From the NCBI GenBank assembly GCA_016124795.1, contig WGNB01000036.1, positions 1 through 64,000 on the forward strand: a stretch of DNA of 64,000 bases. Reading direction: 5' to 3'. Of the stretch, positions 24,808 through 33,969 are shown in pieces. Within the stretch, counting starts at the first letter, position 1. Every line of letters begins with the position of its first letter. The position numbers and the translations under genes are program-made. A model generated the notes under the pieces. That model saw only the letters and a program-made list of their open reading frames with translations, was not told the DNA's origin and did not search any database. This DNA comes from Rhodopseudomonas sp. (GTDB lineage Bacteria > Pseudomonadota > Alphaproteobacteria > Rhizobiales > Xanthobacteraceae).

Positions 24808-26367
24808 ATGAAAACGGCTTCCATCCTGCGTTTCGCAATCGCCTTTGTCATGGCGGGCGCAATGGCCGCGGCTTCGGCGCAGGACCGGCCAAAAGACGCC
24901 GGACGAAATCAGCCAAGTCATAACGAAAGTCATAATGAAAGCCGCGGCGAGAGCCGCGCGCCGTCGCAAGGCATTCTGAGACTGCTGCCGGCCGATTCAG
25001 TAACCGAACATTCGGTCGATACGCCGAACGGCAAGCTCAGCTATACCGCGACCGCAGGTACGCTGAGTTTCTACGACCAGTCCGGCAGCGAAAGCGCCAA
25101 GGTGTTCTACACCGCCTATGTCGCCAAAGATGCGAACAGGAATGGCGGGGGCAAAGCCGGCAGCCGCCCGATCACCTTCGCCTTCAATGGCGGACCGGGC
25201 GCGGCCTCGGCCTTCCTCAATCTCGGTCTGGTCGGTCCGCGCATTCTGTCGCTCGGACCGAACGGGCACGATGCGGCGCGCGCGCAGTTGCACGACAATC
25301 CGCAGACATGGCTCGCCTTCACCGATCTCGTCCTGATCGATCCGATCGGCACCGGCTGGAGCCGCGCGGCAAAAGCCGACGACGCCAAGAACTTCTGGAA
25401 CGTGCAGAGCGACGCTGGCGCCATGGCCAAGGCGGTCGCGCTTTATATCGCGCATCACGACCGCGCTGCTTCCCCGAAATATCTGCTTGGCGAGAGCTAT
25501 GGCGGCTTGCGCGCGGTCAAGACAACGCGCGCCTTGCAACGCGACCAGGGCATCGCCGTCAACGGCATCGTCATGTTGTCGCCGCTGCTGGAAGGCTGGC
25601 TGACCTTCGGCGACGACACCTCGGCCCTGCGGGCGGCGCTGACGCTACCGTCGCTGGCGGCGGCCGAACTGGAGCGCAACAAGACCTTCAATCTGGAAAA
25701 CCTGTTGGCGGCGGAAAAATTCGCCATGACCGACTACCTGACGACGCTGTCGGTGCGGCCGCCGCAAGGCGCCGCCGGCGCCGCTTTCTATCGCAAGGTC
25801 GCGAAAATCAGCGGCCTGCCCGAGGCGACCGTCGAAAAGACCCGCGGCTTCGTCGCGCAGGCCTATGTCAAGAATTTGCGCGCCGGCAAGATCGTCAGCC
25901 AGTACGACGCCACGTTCACGGTCGACGACCCCGCGCCCGAGCGCAGCGGCGAACGCAGCGGCGATCCGATCCTCGACGGCGTGGCGCGCGCCTATGGCGG
26001 CGCATTCGCCGATTACGCCCGCAACGAACTCGGCTTCAAGACCGAAATGACCTACGCGCTGCTCGCCAATGACGTGACGCGCGGCTGGGACTGGCATGGT
26101 GGCCGCTTCGCCGCCAGCGCCGACGACGACATCCGCACGTTACTGTCGTTCAGCCCGTCGTTCCGGCTGATGATCGCGCACGGCTATTCCGACATGGTCA
26201 CGCCCTATGGCATGACACGCTACTTGATCGACCATCTGCCGCCGATCGGCCCGCCGGGCCGGGTGCAACTGGCGCTCTACCGCGGCGGCCACATGTTCTA
26301 TATCGACCCGGACTCGCGCCGGGCCTTCAGCGCCGACGCGGCGGCATTTTATCGCAACGGCGAGTGA
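24808..26367 (+). CDS. Secreted peptidase S10 (serine carboxypeptidase) family protein
   Basis: A 519-residue alpha/beta-hydrolase carboxypeptidase exported by an N-terminal signal peptide (MKTASILRF..., cleavage near ASA-QD). A short polar linker with NES/RGES repeats follows. S10 motifs are present: oxyanion loop 'FNGGPGAAS', nucleophile S230 in GESYGG, acid D462 in HGYSDMVTP, and H495 in GGHMFY. It should release C-terminal amino acids from peptides in the periplasm or outside. The start ATG leads directly into the signal peptide. It is transcribed away from a broken secreted-protein gene and shares a regulatory region with it. Confidence 0.9.
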   Translation: MKTASILRFAIAFVMAGAMAAASAQDRPKDAGRNQPSHNESHNESRGESRAPSQGILRLLPADSVTEHSVDTPNGKLSYTATAGTLSFYDQSGSESAKVFYTAYVAKDANRNGGGKAGSRPITFAFNGGPGAASAFLNLGLVGPRILSLGPNGHDAARAQLHDNPQTWLAFTDLVLIDPIGTGWSRAAKADDAKNFWNVQSDAGAMAKAVALYIAHHDRAASPKYLLGESYGGLRAVKTTRALQRDQGIAVNGIVMLSPLLEGWLTFGDDTSALRAALTLPSLAAAELERNKTFNLENLLAAEKFAMTDYLTTLSVRPPQGAAGAAFYRKVAKISGLPEATVEKTRGFVAQAYVKNLRAGKIVSQYDATFTVDDPAPERSGERSGDPILDGVARAYGGAFADYARNELGFKTEMTYALLANDVTRGWDWHGGRFAASADDDIRTLLSFSPSFRLMIAHGYSDMVTPYGMTRYLIDHLPPIGPPGRVQLALYRGGHMFYIDPDSRRAFSADAAAFYRNGE

Positions 26368-26441
26368 CCCGTCGCCATCCGCTGGGCCGCCAGCATGGAT
26401 TTTGCATAAACCTCCCTTGAACAGGCCGCCGCCGATCTGCC

Positions 26442-27674
26442 ATGCTGATCGGGACGGCGCTTATGGGGGTTTGTGTCTTGGATCTGGTTTTGACGGAATG
26501 GTTGAGCGCCACCATCAGGTGGCTGCATGTCATCGCGGGCATCGCCTGGATCGGCTCGTCGTTTTATTTCATTCACCTCGACCTCAGCCTGAAGTCGCAC
26601 AAGGAACTGCCCGACGGCGTCAAGGGCGAAGCCTGGCAGGTGCATGGCGGCGGCTTCTACCAGATGATCAAGTTCATGGTCGCGCCGAGCAAGATGCCGG
26701 ACGAACTGACCTGGTTCAAATGGGAAGCCTACACCACCTGGCTGTCCGGTTTCGCGTTGCTGGTCGTGGTCTATTACATGAACGCCAGCCTGTTCCTGAT
26801 CGACAAGTCGGTCTGGGACATGACCGAGCCGATGGCGGCCGGCGTCGCCTTCGGCAGCCTGGCCGCCTGCTGGATCGCCTATGAAGTGATGTGCCGCTCG
26901 CCGCTCGGCAAGCACGAAGTGGCGCTGGCGCTGATCGGTTACGTATTCCTGGTGGCGCTGACCTACGCCTTCACCCACGTCTTCAGCGGTCGCGGCGCCT
27001 TCACCCAGATCGGCGCGTTGATCGGCACCATCATGGTCGCCAATGTCTTTGCGATCATCATGCCCTACCAGCGCAAGACCGTCGCGGCGATGATCGCCGG
27101 CCAGGAGCCCGATCCGCATTGGGGCGCGATGGGCAAGCAGCGTTCGGTGCATAACAATTACCTGACGCTGCCGGTCGTGTTCCTGATGCTGAGCAACCAT
27201 TATCCGTTGTTCTTCGCGACCCAGTACAACTGGCTGATCGTCGCCATCGTGTTGCTGATCGGACCGGTGATCCGGCATTTCTTCAATTCGCAGCACGCCG
27301 GCAAGGGCTCGCCCTGGTGGACCTGGGCGGTTGCCGCCGCCGGCATGATCGCGATTGCCCTGTTGTCGGCGGCCGGTCCACGCGGCGAGAAAGTCGGCGC
27401 GCTGCCGACGACGCCGAAGTTCTCCGAGGTCACCGATATCGTCAGCGGCCGCTGCTCGATGTGTCATGCCAAGGAACCGTTCTGGCCGGGCATCGCCACC
27501 GCGCCGAACGGCGTGCGGCTCGACACGCCGGAACTGATCAAGCTGCACGCCCGGATGATCGCGATCAACGCCGTCAAATCGAGCGCCATGCCGCCCGGCA
27601 ATGTCTCCGAGATCACGCCGGAAGAACGCCAGAAACTGGCGTCCTGGATCGCCGCCGGCGCACCGGACAAGTGA
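26442..27674 (+). CDS. puuD: Membrane urate hydroxylase with C-terminal cytochrome c domain
   Basis: A 410-residue PuuD-type urate oxidase, which converts urate to 5-hydroxyisourate in the membrane and passes electrons to its own haem. About eight hydrophobic spans begin at 'RWLHVIAGIAWIGSSFYFIHLD', the PuuD signature. The C-terminal tail has a class I haem site CSMCH (C338, C341, H342) with a likely axial Met in SAMPPGN. An ATG at 26463 is an alternative start that sits closer to the usual family N-terminus. The gene is followed, across a palindromic repeat, by the fused enzymes for the next two steps, so urate can be taken to allantoin locally. Confidence 0.93.
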   Translation: MLIGTALMGVCVLDLVLTEWLSATIRWLHVIAGIAWIGSSFYFIHLDLSLKSHKELPDGVKGEAWQVHGGGFYQMIKFMVAPSKMPDELTWFKWEAYTTWLSGFALLVVVYYMNASLFLIDKSVWDMTEPMAAGVAFGSLAACWIAYEVMCRSPLGKHEVALALIGYVFLVALTYAFTHVFSGRGAFTQIGALIGTIMVANVFAIIMPYQRKTVAAMIAGQEPDPHWGAMGKQRSVHNNYLTLPVVFLMLSNHYPLFFATQYNWLIVAIVLLIGPVIRHFFNSQHAGKGSPWWTWAVAAAGMIAIALLSAAGPRGEKVGALPTTPKFSEVTDIVSGRCSMCHAKEPFWPGIATAPNGVRLDTPELIKLHARMIAINAVKSSAMPPGNVSEITPEERQKLASWIAAGAPDK

Positions 27675-27681
27675 GAATGTT

Positions 27682-27793
27682 CCGTCACCCCGAGGTGCGC
27701 GCGCGACGGGCCTCGAAGGGTAACGGCAAAGATCGAACACGAGTGGGCCATTCATCCTTCGAGGGCCGCTTCGCGACCACCTCAGGATGACGG
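27682..27793. repeat. Type A BIME-like double palindrome between puuD and uraD-hiuH
   Basis: Two hairpin units in tandem: CCGTCACCCCGAGG with CCTCGAAGGGTAACGG, then TCATCCTTCGAGG with CCTCAGGATGACGG. The architecture is the same as at 2375-2509. Its last bases contain an ATG in frame with the next gene, but the better start lies nine bases after the element. Confidence 0.85.
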
Positions 27794-27801
27794 ATCGATC
27801 A

Positions 27802-28689
27802 ATGACGCAATATTCCCTCGCCGACCTCAACGCGATGAGCGCCGCCGATTTCACCGCGGCGCTGGCCGACATCTATGAACATTCGCCCTGGGTGGCGGAG
27901 GCCGCGAGCACGCAACGGCCGTTCGCGACGCTCGCCGCCCTGCACGCGGCGATGGCCGCGGCGGTGCAAGACGCCTCGGCCGAGGCGCGGACCGCGCTGG
28001 TCCAGGCGCATCCCGATCTGGCCGGCAAGGCGGCGCGGGCCGGTACACTGACCGCCGACTCGACCCATGAACAGGCCAGCGTCGGGCTCGACCGGCTGAG
28101 CGAAGCGGAATTCGCCCGCTTCCACCAACTCAACGACGCCTACAAAGCCAAGTTCGGCATTCCCTTTATTGTCTGTGTGCGCCGGCACACCAAGGATTCG
28201 ATCCTGAAAGCCTTCGAGCGCCGGCTCGCCCATGGCAATGCCGATGAGTTCGACACCGCCATCGAGGAAATCGTCCGCATCGGCGCGCTGCGGCTCGACC
28301 AGCGCGTCACGGCGCCGGATCAACTGCCGCTCAACGGCCGGCTGTCGACCCATGTGCTCGATACCCATAGTGGCCAACCGGCCGTCAACGTGCCGATCGA
28401 ATTGTGGGAACTGTCGGCGGCCGGCACAAACCGCCTGATCTGGCGTGGCGTCACCAACAAGGACGGCCGGACCGACAGCCCGCCCATCGCCGGGCGGCCG
28501 GTGCCGATGGGAACCTATGAACTACACTTCTCGGTCGGCGGCTATTTCTCCGCGCGCGGCGTGCCGCTCTCCGATCCGCCATTTCTCGACGTCGTGCCGA
28601 TCCGCTTCTCAGTGGCCAAACCCGAGGGCCATTATCATGTGCCGCTGGTGGTCTCGCCCTGGAGCTATTCGACCTATCGCGGCAGTTGA
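27802..28689 (+). CDS. Bifunctional OHCU decarboxylase / 5-hydroxyisourate hydrolase (UraD-HiuH fusion)
   Basis: A 295-residue fusion. Residues 1-165 are UraD: 'LVQAHPDLAGKAA' with catalytic H70, 'EQASVGLDRLS' and 'FGIPFIVCVRRHTKDSIL'. Residues from about 176 are the transthyretin-like HiuH: 'LSTHVLDTHSGQPA' (H184) and the diagnostic C-terminal tetrapeptide YRGS. The HiuH half hydrolyses 5-hydroxyisourate to OHCU; the UraD half decarboxylates OHCU to (S)-allantoin. Domain order is UraD first. With PuuD upstream, two genes cover urate to allantoin. A start five codons earlier, inside the repeat, is possible but less likely. Confidence 0.94.
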   Translation: MTQYSLADLNAMSAADFTAALADIYEHSPWVAEAASTQRPFATLAALHAAMAAAVQDASAEARTALVQAHPDLAGKAARAGTLTADSTHEQASVGLDRLSEAEFARFHQLNDAYKAKFGIPFIVCVRRHTKDSILKAFERRLAHGNADEFDTAIEEIVRIGALRLDQRVTAPDQLPLNGRLSTHVLDTHSGQPAVNVPIELWELSAAGTNRLIWRGVTNKDGRTDSPPIAGRPVPMGTYELHFSVGGYFSARGVPLSDPPFLDVVPIRFSVAKPEGHYHVPLVVSPWSYSTYRGS

Positions 28690-29028
28690 GATTCTGCACA
28701 AATCGCGGGCAGTCGAAGACCCGCCCGGCTGGCCGGGCATGGCGGCAACCGGTCTCATCGACCGGCTTTCAAGGCACTTCGTCGCATCCCGAAGCGATCA
28801 AGGCGTGCCGGTCGACCGCCAGCTCATGGTCTATCGGCATGACTTGAAATGACTTTTCCCCACAGTCCGGACGCTGGCGCGGCTTTAGGCGGTGCCTGCT
28901 ATTAATTCATGGCTTCAATTGCCGAGAGAATTGGCACACTATTGGCTTGTGAGGTCGGGGGTGCCGCTTGCGGCTTTGGGGCGAGCGGGATTGTCAGTCG
29001 CAATCGAAGAGTTCGGGGCAGCGTCAGT
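28690..29028. other. Intergenic leader before the purine-type ABC operon
   Basis: About 340 bases without a convincing gene. It is less GC-rich toward its 3' half and contains the candidate sigma-54 promoter listed separately. In-frame codons continue 40 residues upstream of the ATPase start, but they give no recognisable domain and no ribosome-binding site. Confidence 0.5.
28932..28947 (+). promoter_or_regulatory. Candidate sigma-54 (-24/-12) promoter of the BMP-type ABC operon
   Basis: The stretch TTGGCACACTATTGGCTT has the invariant GG, exactly ten bases, then GC, with TGGCAC at -24 matching consensus fully. The -12 box reads TGGCT instead of TTGCA/T. The start of transcription would lie about 70 bases before the ATPase ATG. 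Nitrogen control through NtrC/RpoN would suit purine uptake. Confidence 0.5.
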
Positions 29029-30612
29029 ATGTTGAATCCGGTGTCTGCCAATGGCGAATCGACCCGCGCACCCTTGTTGCAGGCGATCGGCATCACCAAG
29101 GCTTACGGCACCTTCCTCGCCAATAACGCCATCGACCTCGACCTCTATCCCGGCGAAATTCACGCGCTTCTAGGCGAAAACGGCGCCGGCAAGTCGACGC
29201 TGGTCAAGACCATGTACGGCTTGATCCAACCGACGGCGGGCGAACTGCGCTGGATGGGCGAAAAAATCGAACTGACCGGACCTTCCGATGCCCGTTCGCG
29301 CGGGATCGCCATGGTGTTCCAGCACTTCTCGCTGTTCGACAACCTGACGGTCGCCGAAAACGTCGCGCTCGGCCTCGACGGCAGCGAGACCTTCGCCGCC
29401 ATGTCGGCGCGGCTGGCCAAGGTGTCGAGCGATTATGGCCTGCCGCTCGACCCCAACCGCGAAGTCTGGCGGCTGTCGGTCGGCGAACGCCAGCGCATCG
29501 AGATCGTCCGCGCGCTGATGCAGAACCCGAAACTGCTGATCCTCGACGAGCCGACCGCGGTGCTGACGCCGCAGGAAGCCGATCAGCTTTTCACCGTGCT
29601 GTTCCGTCTCAAGAGCGAAGGCCGCGCGCTGCTCTACATCAGCCACAAGCTCGATGAGGTGAAGCGGCTGTGCGACACCGCGACGATTCTGCGCGGCGGC
29701 AAGAAGGTCGAAACCTGCGATCCGCGCCAGGAGACCGCCGCGTCGATGGCCCGGATGATGGTCGGCGCCGAGATCGGCGAGGTCAAGGCCGCGGCTGGCC
29801 GCACCACCACCATCCCGCGTCTGCTGATCAACGATCTGTCGATGGAGCCCGACGATCCGCATGGCGTCTATCTCAAGGGCGTCACCGTCGAGGTCAAAGG
29901 CGGCGAAATCCTCGGCATCGCCGGCGTCGCCGGCAACGGTCAGGATGAATTGTTCTCGGCCTTGTCCGGCGAACGGCTGTCGCCGCATTCCGACAACGTC
30001 ATTGTCGACGGTCATGCCGCCGGCCACCTCACCGTCACCCAGCGCCGCCGCCTCGGCGCGGCCTTCGTGCCGGAGGAGCGACTTGGCCACGGCACCGCGC
30101 CGCGCATGAAGCTGTCGGAAAACGCGCTGCTCACCGGCCATGCCGCCAGCGACATGGTGCATCGCGGCTTTGTCGATCGGGTGGCGACGCTGGCCACCGT
30201 CGACAAGACGACGACGACCTTCGACGTCCGCAAGGCCAAGCGCGACCCGGAGGCCGCCAGCCTGTCGGGCGGCAATTTGCAGAAATTCATCGTCGGCCGC
30301 GAAATCCTGCGCGAGCCCGGCGTGCTGATCGTTAGCCAGCCGACCTGGGGCGTCGATGCCGGCGCCGCCGCCGTCATCCGTCAGGCGCTGCTCGATCTGT
30401 CCAGCCGCGGCACGGCCGTGCTGGTCATCAGCCAGGACCTCGACGAACTGGCCGAGATCGCCGACCGCATCGCGGTAATGTTCCACGGCCATCTGTCGGA
30501 GCCGATCGCGGCCGCCGACGCCACACGCGAAAAGCTCGGCCTGCTGATGGGCGGCGCATCCGTCGGCGACGCCGCCGGACAACAAGAGGCGAGCCATGCA
30601 ACTGGTTCTTGA
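29029..30612 (+). CDS. ABC transporter ATP-binding protein, BMP/nucleoside type (tandem ATPase)
   Basis: A 527-residue duplicated ATPase. The first cassette has Walker A GENGAGKST, signature LSVGERQRIEI and Walker B LLILDEPTAVL. The second has a degenerate P-loop 'GVAGNGQDELFSAL' and signature LSGGNLQKFIVGRE, typical of the NupA/RbsA-like tandem class. It energises uptake with the two permeases and BMP-family binding protein that follow. The ATG encoding MLNPVS is chosen over an upstream ATG that adds 40 residues of unlikely sequence. It overlaps the first permease by 17 bases. Confidence 0.92.
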   Translation: MLNPVSANGESTRAPLLQAIGITKAYGTFLANNAIDLDLYPGEIHALLGENGAGKSTLVKTMYGLIQPTAGELRWMGEKIELTGPSDARSRGIAMVFQHFSLFDNLTVAENVALGLDGSETFAAMSARLAKVSSDYGLPLDPNREVWRLSVGERQRIEIVRALMQNPKLLILDEPTAVLTPQEADQLFTVLFRLKSEGRALLYISHKLDEVKRLCDTATILRGGKKVETCDPRQETAASMARMMVGAEIGEVKAAAGRTTTIPRLLINDLSMEPDDPHGVYLKGVTVEVKGGEILGIAGVAGNGQDELFSALSGERLSPHSDNVIVDGHAAGHLTVTQRRRLGAAFVPEERLGHGTAPRMKLSENALLTGHAASDMVHRGFVDRVATLATVDKTTTTFDVRKAKRDPEAASLSGGNLQKFIVGREILREPGVLIVSQPTWGVDAGAAAVIRQALLDLSSRGTAVLVISQDLDELAEIADRIAVMFHGHLSEPIAAADATREKLGLLMGGASVGDAAGQQEASHATGS

Positions 30613-31711
30613 AAAACGCGCCGAGCGTTCGACGCTGATCGCGGTGGCGTCGCCGCTGATCGCCATCGTGCTGACGCTCGTCACCATGTCGATCCTGTTC
30701 GCGATCCTCGGCAAGAACCCGATCGCGGCGCTCAACGTCTATTTCGTCGAGCCCTTGACCGACACCTATACGCTTGGCGAAATCATCGTGAAGGCGACGC
30801 CGCTGGTGATGATCGGCATCGGCCTGTCGCTGTGCTATCTCGCCAATGTCTGGAACATCGGCGCCGAAGGCCAGTTCCTGATCGGCGCGGTCTGCGGCAG
30901 TTGGCTCGCCGTCGTCACCAACGGCACCGGTGCCGGCTATTGGGTCCTGCCGGCCATGCTGGTACTGGGCGCGGCCGGCGGCGCGCTTTACGCGCTGATC
31001 CCGGCGCTGTGCAAGGTGCGCTTCGGCGCCAATGAAATCCTCACCAGCCTGATGCTGGTCTATGTCGCCGAACTCATTCTCGATTATCTGGTGCGGGGGC
31101 CGTGGCGCGACCCGAAAGGCATGAACTTTCCGACCACCGCCGCCTTCGATCCGGTCGCGACCGTACCGACGCTGTTCGACGGCAGTCGCGTTCATGCCGG
31201 TTCGATCATCGCGCTCCTGGTGGTGATCGCGGCGACCGTAATGCTCGGCCGCACCATCAAGGGCTTTGAAATCCGCGTGGTCGGCGCGGCGCCACGCGCG
31301 GCGCGCTTTGCCGGCTTCAGCGCCGATCGCCTGGTGCTGTTCACCTTCGCGGTGTCCGGCGCGCTCGCCGGTCTGGCCGGCATCATCGAGGTCGCCGGCC
31401 CGGTCGGTGTGCTGCAACCCGGCATCTCGCCCGGCTATGGCTTCACCGCGATCATCGTCGCCTTCCTCGGCCGGCTGAATCCGATCGGCATCCTGATCGC
31501 CGGCCTGTTCCTGGCGCTGACCTTCATCGGCGGCGAAGGCGCGCAGATCTCGATGAAGATTCCGCTCGACCTCACCAAGGTCTTCCAGGGCATTCTGCTG
31601 TTCTACGTGCTGGCCTGCGACTCGATGATCCTCTACCGCATCCGCCTGATCGCCACGCCGAAGAAATCCGCGCCGGCAAGCGTGCAAGGAAATGTTCATG
31701 GGACTGCTTGA
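30596..31711 (+). CDS. ABC transporter permease 1, BMP/nucleoside type
   Basis: A 371-residue membrane protein of the BPD_transp_2 family with eight to ten hydrophobic spans. Family segments include 'ATPLVMIGIGLSLCYLANVWNIGAEGQF', 'RFGANEILTSLMLVYVAELIL' and 'AAPRAARFAGF' (the EAA-like coupling loop). It pairs with the next permease to form the channel. It starts inside the ATPase gene and ends inside the next gene, so the three are tightly coupled. Confidence 0.9.
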   Translation: MQLVLEKRAERSTLIAVASPLIAIVLTLVTMSILFAILGKNPIAALNVYFVEPLTDTYTLGEIIVKATPLVMIGIGLSLCYLANVWNIGAEGQFLIGAVCGSWLAVVTNGTGAGYWVLPAMLVLGAAGGALYALIPALCKVRFGANEILTSLMLVYVAELILDYLVRGPWRDPKGMNFPTTAAFDPVATVPTLFDGSRVHAGSIIALLVVIAATVMLGRTIKGFEIRVVGAAPRAARFAGFSADRLVLFTFAVSGALAGLAGIIEVAGPVGVLQPGISPGYGFTAIIVAFLGRLNPIGILIAGLFLALTFIGGEGAQISMKIPLDLTKVFQGILLFYVLACDSMILYRIRLIATPKKSAPASVQGNVHGTA

Positions 31712-32618
31712 AGCCATTCTGATCTCGGTGATCGCGGCATCGACGCCGTTGCTGCTGGCGGCGGCCGGCGAGCTGGTGGTCGAACGTTCCGGCGTGCTCA
31801 ATCTCGGCGTCGAGGGCATGATGATCATGGGCGCGGCCTGCGGCTTCGCCGGCTGCTGGCTGACCGGCTCGACCTTTCTTGGCGCGCTCTGCGGCATCGC
31901 CGCGGGCGCGGCGCTGTCGCTGGTCTTCGCGATGCTGACGCTCGGGCTGGCGGTCAATCAGGTCGCGGCCGGTCTGGCGCTGACGATCCTCGGCACGGGC
32001 CTGTCCGGCCTGATCGGCGCCGGCTTCGTCGGCCAGCGCATCGTGCCGGCGCCGCATCTCGACATTCCGTTCATCACCACGCTGCCGGTCGTCGGCAAAT
32101 TGTTCTTCGGCCAGGACGGCTTTGTCTATTTCTCGATCCTGCTGGTGATCGCGATCTGGTGGTTCCTGTATCGCACCCGCGCCGGCCTGATCCTGCGCGC
32201 GACCGGCGACAACCACACCTCGGCGCATGCGCTGGGTTATCCGGTTCTCAAGATCAGATTGCTGGCGGTGCTGTTCGGCGGCGGTTGCGCCGGACTGGCC
32301 GGCGCCTACCTGCCGCTGGCCTATACGCCGTTCTTCATTCCCGGCATGACCGCCGGCCGCGGCTGGATCGCGCTGGCGCTGGTGGTGTTTTCGTCATGGC
32401 GGCCGGGCCGGCTGGTCGGCGGCGCCTATCTGTTCGGCGCGGTCACGATCCTGCAATTGCATGCCCAGGCGCTCGGCCTCGGCATCCCCTCGCAGCTCAT
32501 GACCTCGCTGCCTTATCTCGCCACCGTCGTCGTCCTCGTGCTGATATCGCGCTCGCGCGGCATCGCCGGATCGGCGGCGCCCGCTTCGCTCGGAATGGTT
32601 TTTGTGCCCGATCGCTAG
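31698..32618 (+). CDS. ABC transporter permease 2, BMP/nucleoside type
   Basis: A 306-residue BPD_transp_2 permease. The segment 'LLLAAAGELVVERSGVLNLGVEGMMIMGA' is the family fingerprint, and 'GDNHTSAHALGYPVLKIRLLAVLFGGGCAGLAG' is the cytoplasmic coupling region. The start at the second ATG is preferred because AAGGA lies seven bases upstream; the first ATG is too close to it. It overlaps the preceding permease by 14 bases. Confidence 0.9.
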   Translation: MGLLEAILISVIAASTPLLLAAAGELVVERSGVLNLGVEGMMIMGAACGFAGCWLTGSTFLGALCGIAAGAALSLVFAMLTLGLAVNQVAAGLALTILGTGLSGLIGAGFVGQRIVPAPHLDIPFITTLPVVGKLFFGQDGFVYFSILLVIAIWWFLYRTRAGLILRATGDNHTSAHALGYPVLKIRLLAVLFGGGCAGLAGAYLPLAYTPFFIPGMTAGRGWIALALVVFSSWRPGRLVGGAYLFGAVTILQLHAQALGLGIPSQLMTSLPYLATVVVLVLISRSRGIAGSAAPASLGMVFVPDR

Positions 32619-32672
32619 CGCAAGGTCTCGGCCGACCGGACCTTGAGCGGCGTCTTGAACTGTCTTCCCCAT

Positions 32673-32699
32673 AAGCGCGCGCGGACGGGCGACGCGCTT
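32673..32699 (+). promoter_or_regulatory. Intra-operon hairpin before the binding-protein gene
   Basis: AAGCGCG (32673-32679) and CGCGCTT (32693-32699) are perfect arms around a 13-base loop, about 40 bases before the binding-protein start. Such a stem could set differential expression of the abundant periplasmic subunit. Confidence 0.35.
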
Positions 32700-32737
32700 G
32701 CCGGGACCAATAAAATACCCGTCTGTGAACCGGAGCT

Positions 32738-33826
32738 ATGCCCATGAAAAAACTACTGATGATAAGCGCCGCGATCGCCGCCGTGGCCGTCGCCGCCACC
32801 GGCTACAACGCCCATGCCGCCGACAAGCTCAAGGTCGGCTTCATCTATCTCGGCCCGGTCGGCGATCTCGGCTGGACCTATCGCCACGAGGTCGGCCGCC
32901 AGGAACTGGTCAAGGCGCTCGGCGACAAGATCGAGACGACCTATCTCGAAAACGTCAACGAAGGCCCGGACTCCGAGCGCTCGATCGAGCAGCTCGCCCG
33001 CACCGGCCATCAGCTGATCTTCACGACGTCGTTCGGCTACATGGACCCGACGCTGAAGGTCGCCAAGCGCTTCCCGAAGATCAAGTTCGAGCATGCCACC
33101 GGCTTCAAGACCGCGCCGAACATGGGCAACTATGCTGGCCGCTTCTATGAAGGCCGCTACATCCAGGGCGTGATCGCCGGCAAGATGTCGAAGAAGGGCG
33201 TGATCGGCTACATCGGTTCGTTCCCGATCCCGGAAGTCATCTCCGGCATCAACGCCACCATGCTCGGCGCGCAGTCGGTCAATCCGAACATCAAGGTCAA
33301 GATCATCTGGGTGAACACCTGGTTCGACCCGGGCAAGGAAGCCGACGCCGCCAAGGCGCTGGCCGACCAGGGCGTCGACATCATCATGCAGCACACCGAC
33401 TCGCCGGCCGCCATGCAGGTCGCGGCGCAGCGCGGCATCCTCGCCTTCGGCCAGGACTCGGACATGATCAAGTTCGGCCCGAAGACGCAGCTGACCGCGA
33501 TCATCGACAACTGGGGCCCCTACTACATCAAGCAGACCAAGGCCGCGCTCGACGGCACCTGGAAGGCCGGCGAAACCTGGGACGGCCTGAAGGAAAAGAT
33601 GGTGGTGATGGCGCCCTACACCAACATGCCGGATGACGTGAAGGCGCTGGCCGAAAAGACCGAAGCCGGCATCGTCGCCGGCACGCTGCATCCGTTCAAA
33701 TGCCCGGTCTATGGCCAGGACGGCAAAGCGGTCGAATGCAAGGGCGGCACCCATCTCGCGCCCGGCCAGATCCTTGGCATGAACTTCTACGTCAAGGGCG
33801 TCGACGACAAGATCCCGGGCAAGTGA
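32738..33826 (+). CDS. BMP-family ABC transporter substrate-binding protein
   Basis: A 362-residue periplasmic receptor of the PnrA/BmpA family. It has an N-terminal signal peptide (MKKLLMISAAIAAVAVAATG, cleavage near AHA-ADKL), then 'VGFIYLGPVGDLGWTYRHEVGRQEL', 'ATGFKTAPNMGNYAGRFYEGRYIQGVIAG' and 'VDIIMQHTDSPA', all family-typical. Two close ATGs are possible starts. BMP proteins bind purine nucleosides or bases. Placed among puuD, 8-oxoguanine deaminase and xanthine dehydrogenase genes, the likely ligand is a purine such as xanthine, hypoxanthine, urate or 8-oxoguanine. Confidence 0.92.
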   Translation: MPMKKLLMISAAIAAVAVAATGYNAHAADKLKVGFIYLGPVGDLGWTYRHEVGRQELVKALGDKIETTYLENVNEGPDSERSIEQLARTGHQLIFTTSFGYMDPTLKVAKRFPKIKFEHATGFKTAPNMGNYAGRFYEGRYIQGVIAGKMSKKGVIGYIGSFPIPEVISGINATMLGAQSVNPNIKVKIIWVNTWFDPGKEADAAKALADQGVDIIMQHTDSPAAMQVAAQRGILAFGQDSDMIKFGPKTQLTAIIDNWGPYYIKQTKAALDGTWKAGETWDGLKEKMVVMAPYTNMPDDVKALAEKTEAGIVAGTLHPFKCPVYGQDGKAVECKGGTHLAPGQILGMNFYVKGVDDKIPGK

Positions 33827-33843
33827 AGCCCGTGCCGGTCATC

Positions 33844-33952
33844 TGTCATTCCGGGATGGCGCGAAAGCGCCAGACCCGGAATCCGGAGGCCGGCCTGTCG
33901 CACGTCGCCGGGTTCCGGGTTCGCGGCCTTCGGTCGCGCCCCGGAATGACGG
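33844..33952. repeat. Palindromic intergenic element (GTCATTCCGGG type)
   Basis: GTCATTCCGGG (33845-33855) and CCCGGAATGAC (33940-33950) are perfect outer arms. GGCGC-GAAA-GCGCC and CGCGGCC-TTCGG-type hairpins lie within. It sits between the ends of the convergent binding-protein and 8-oxoguanine deaminase genes, and can fold on either strand. Confidence 0.8.
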
Positions 33953-33969
33953 CAAGACGCATGAAACGT

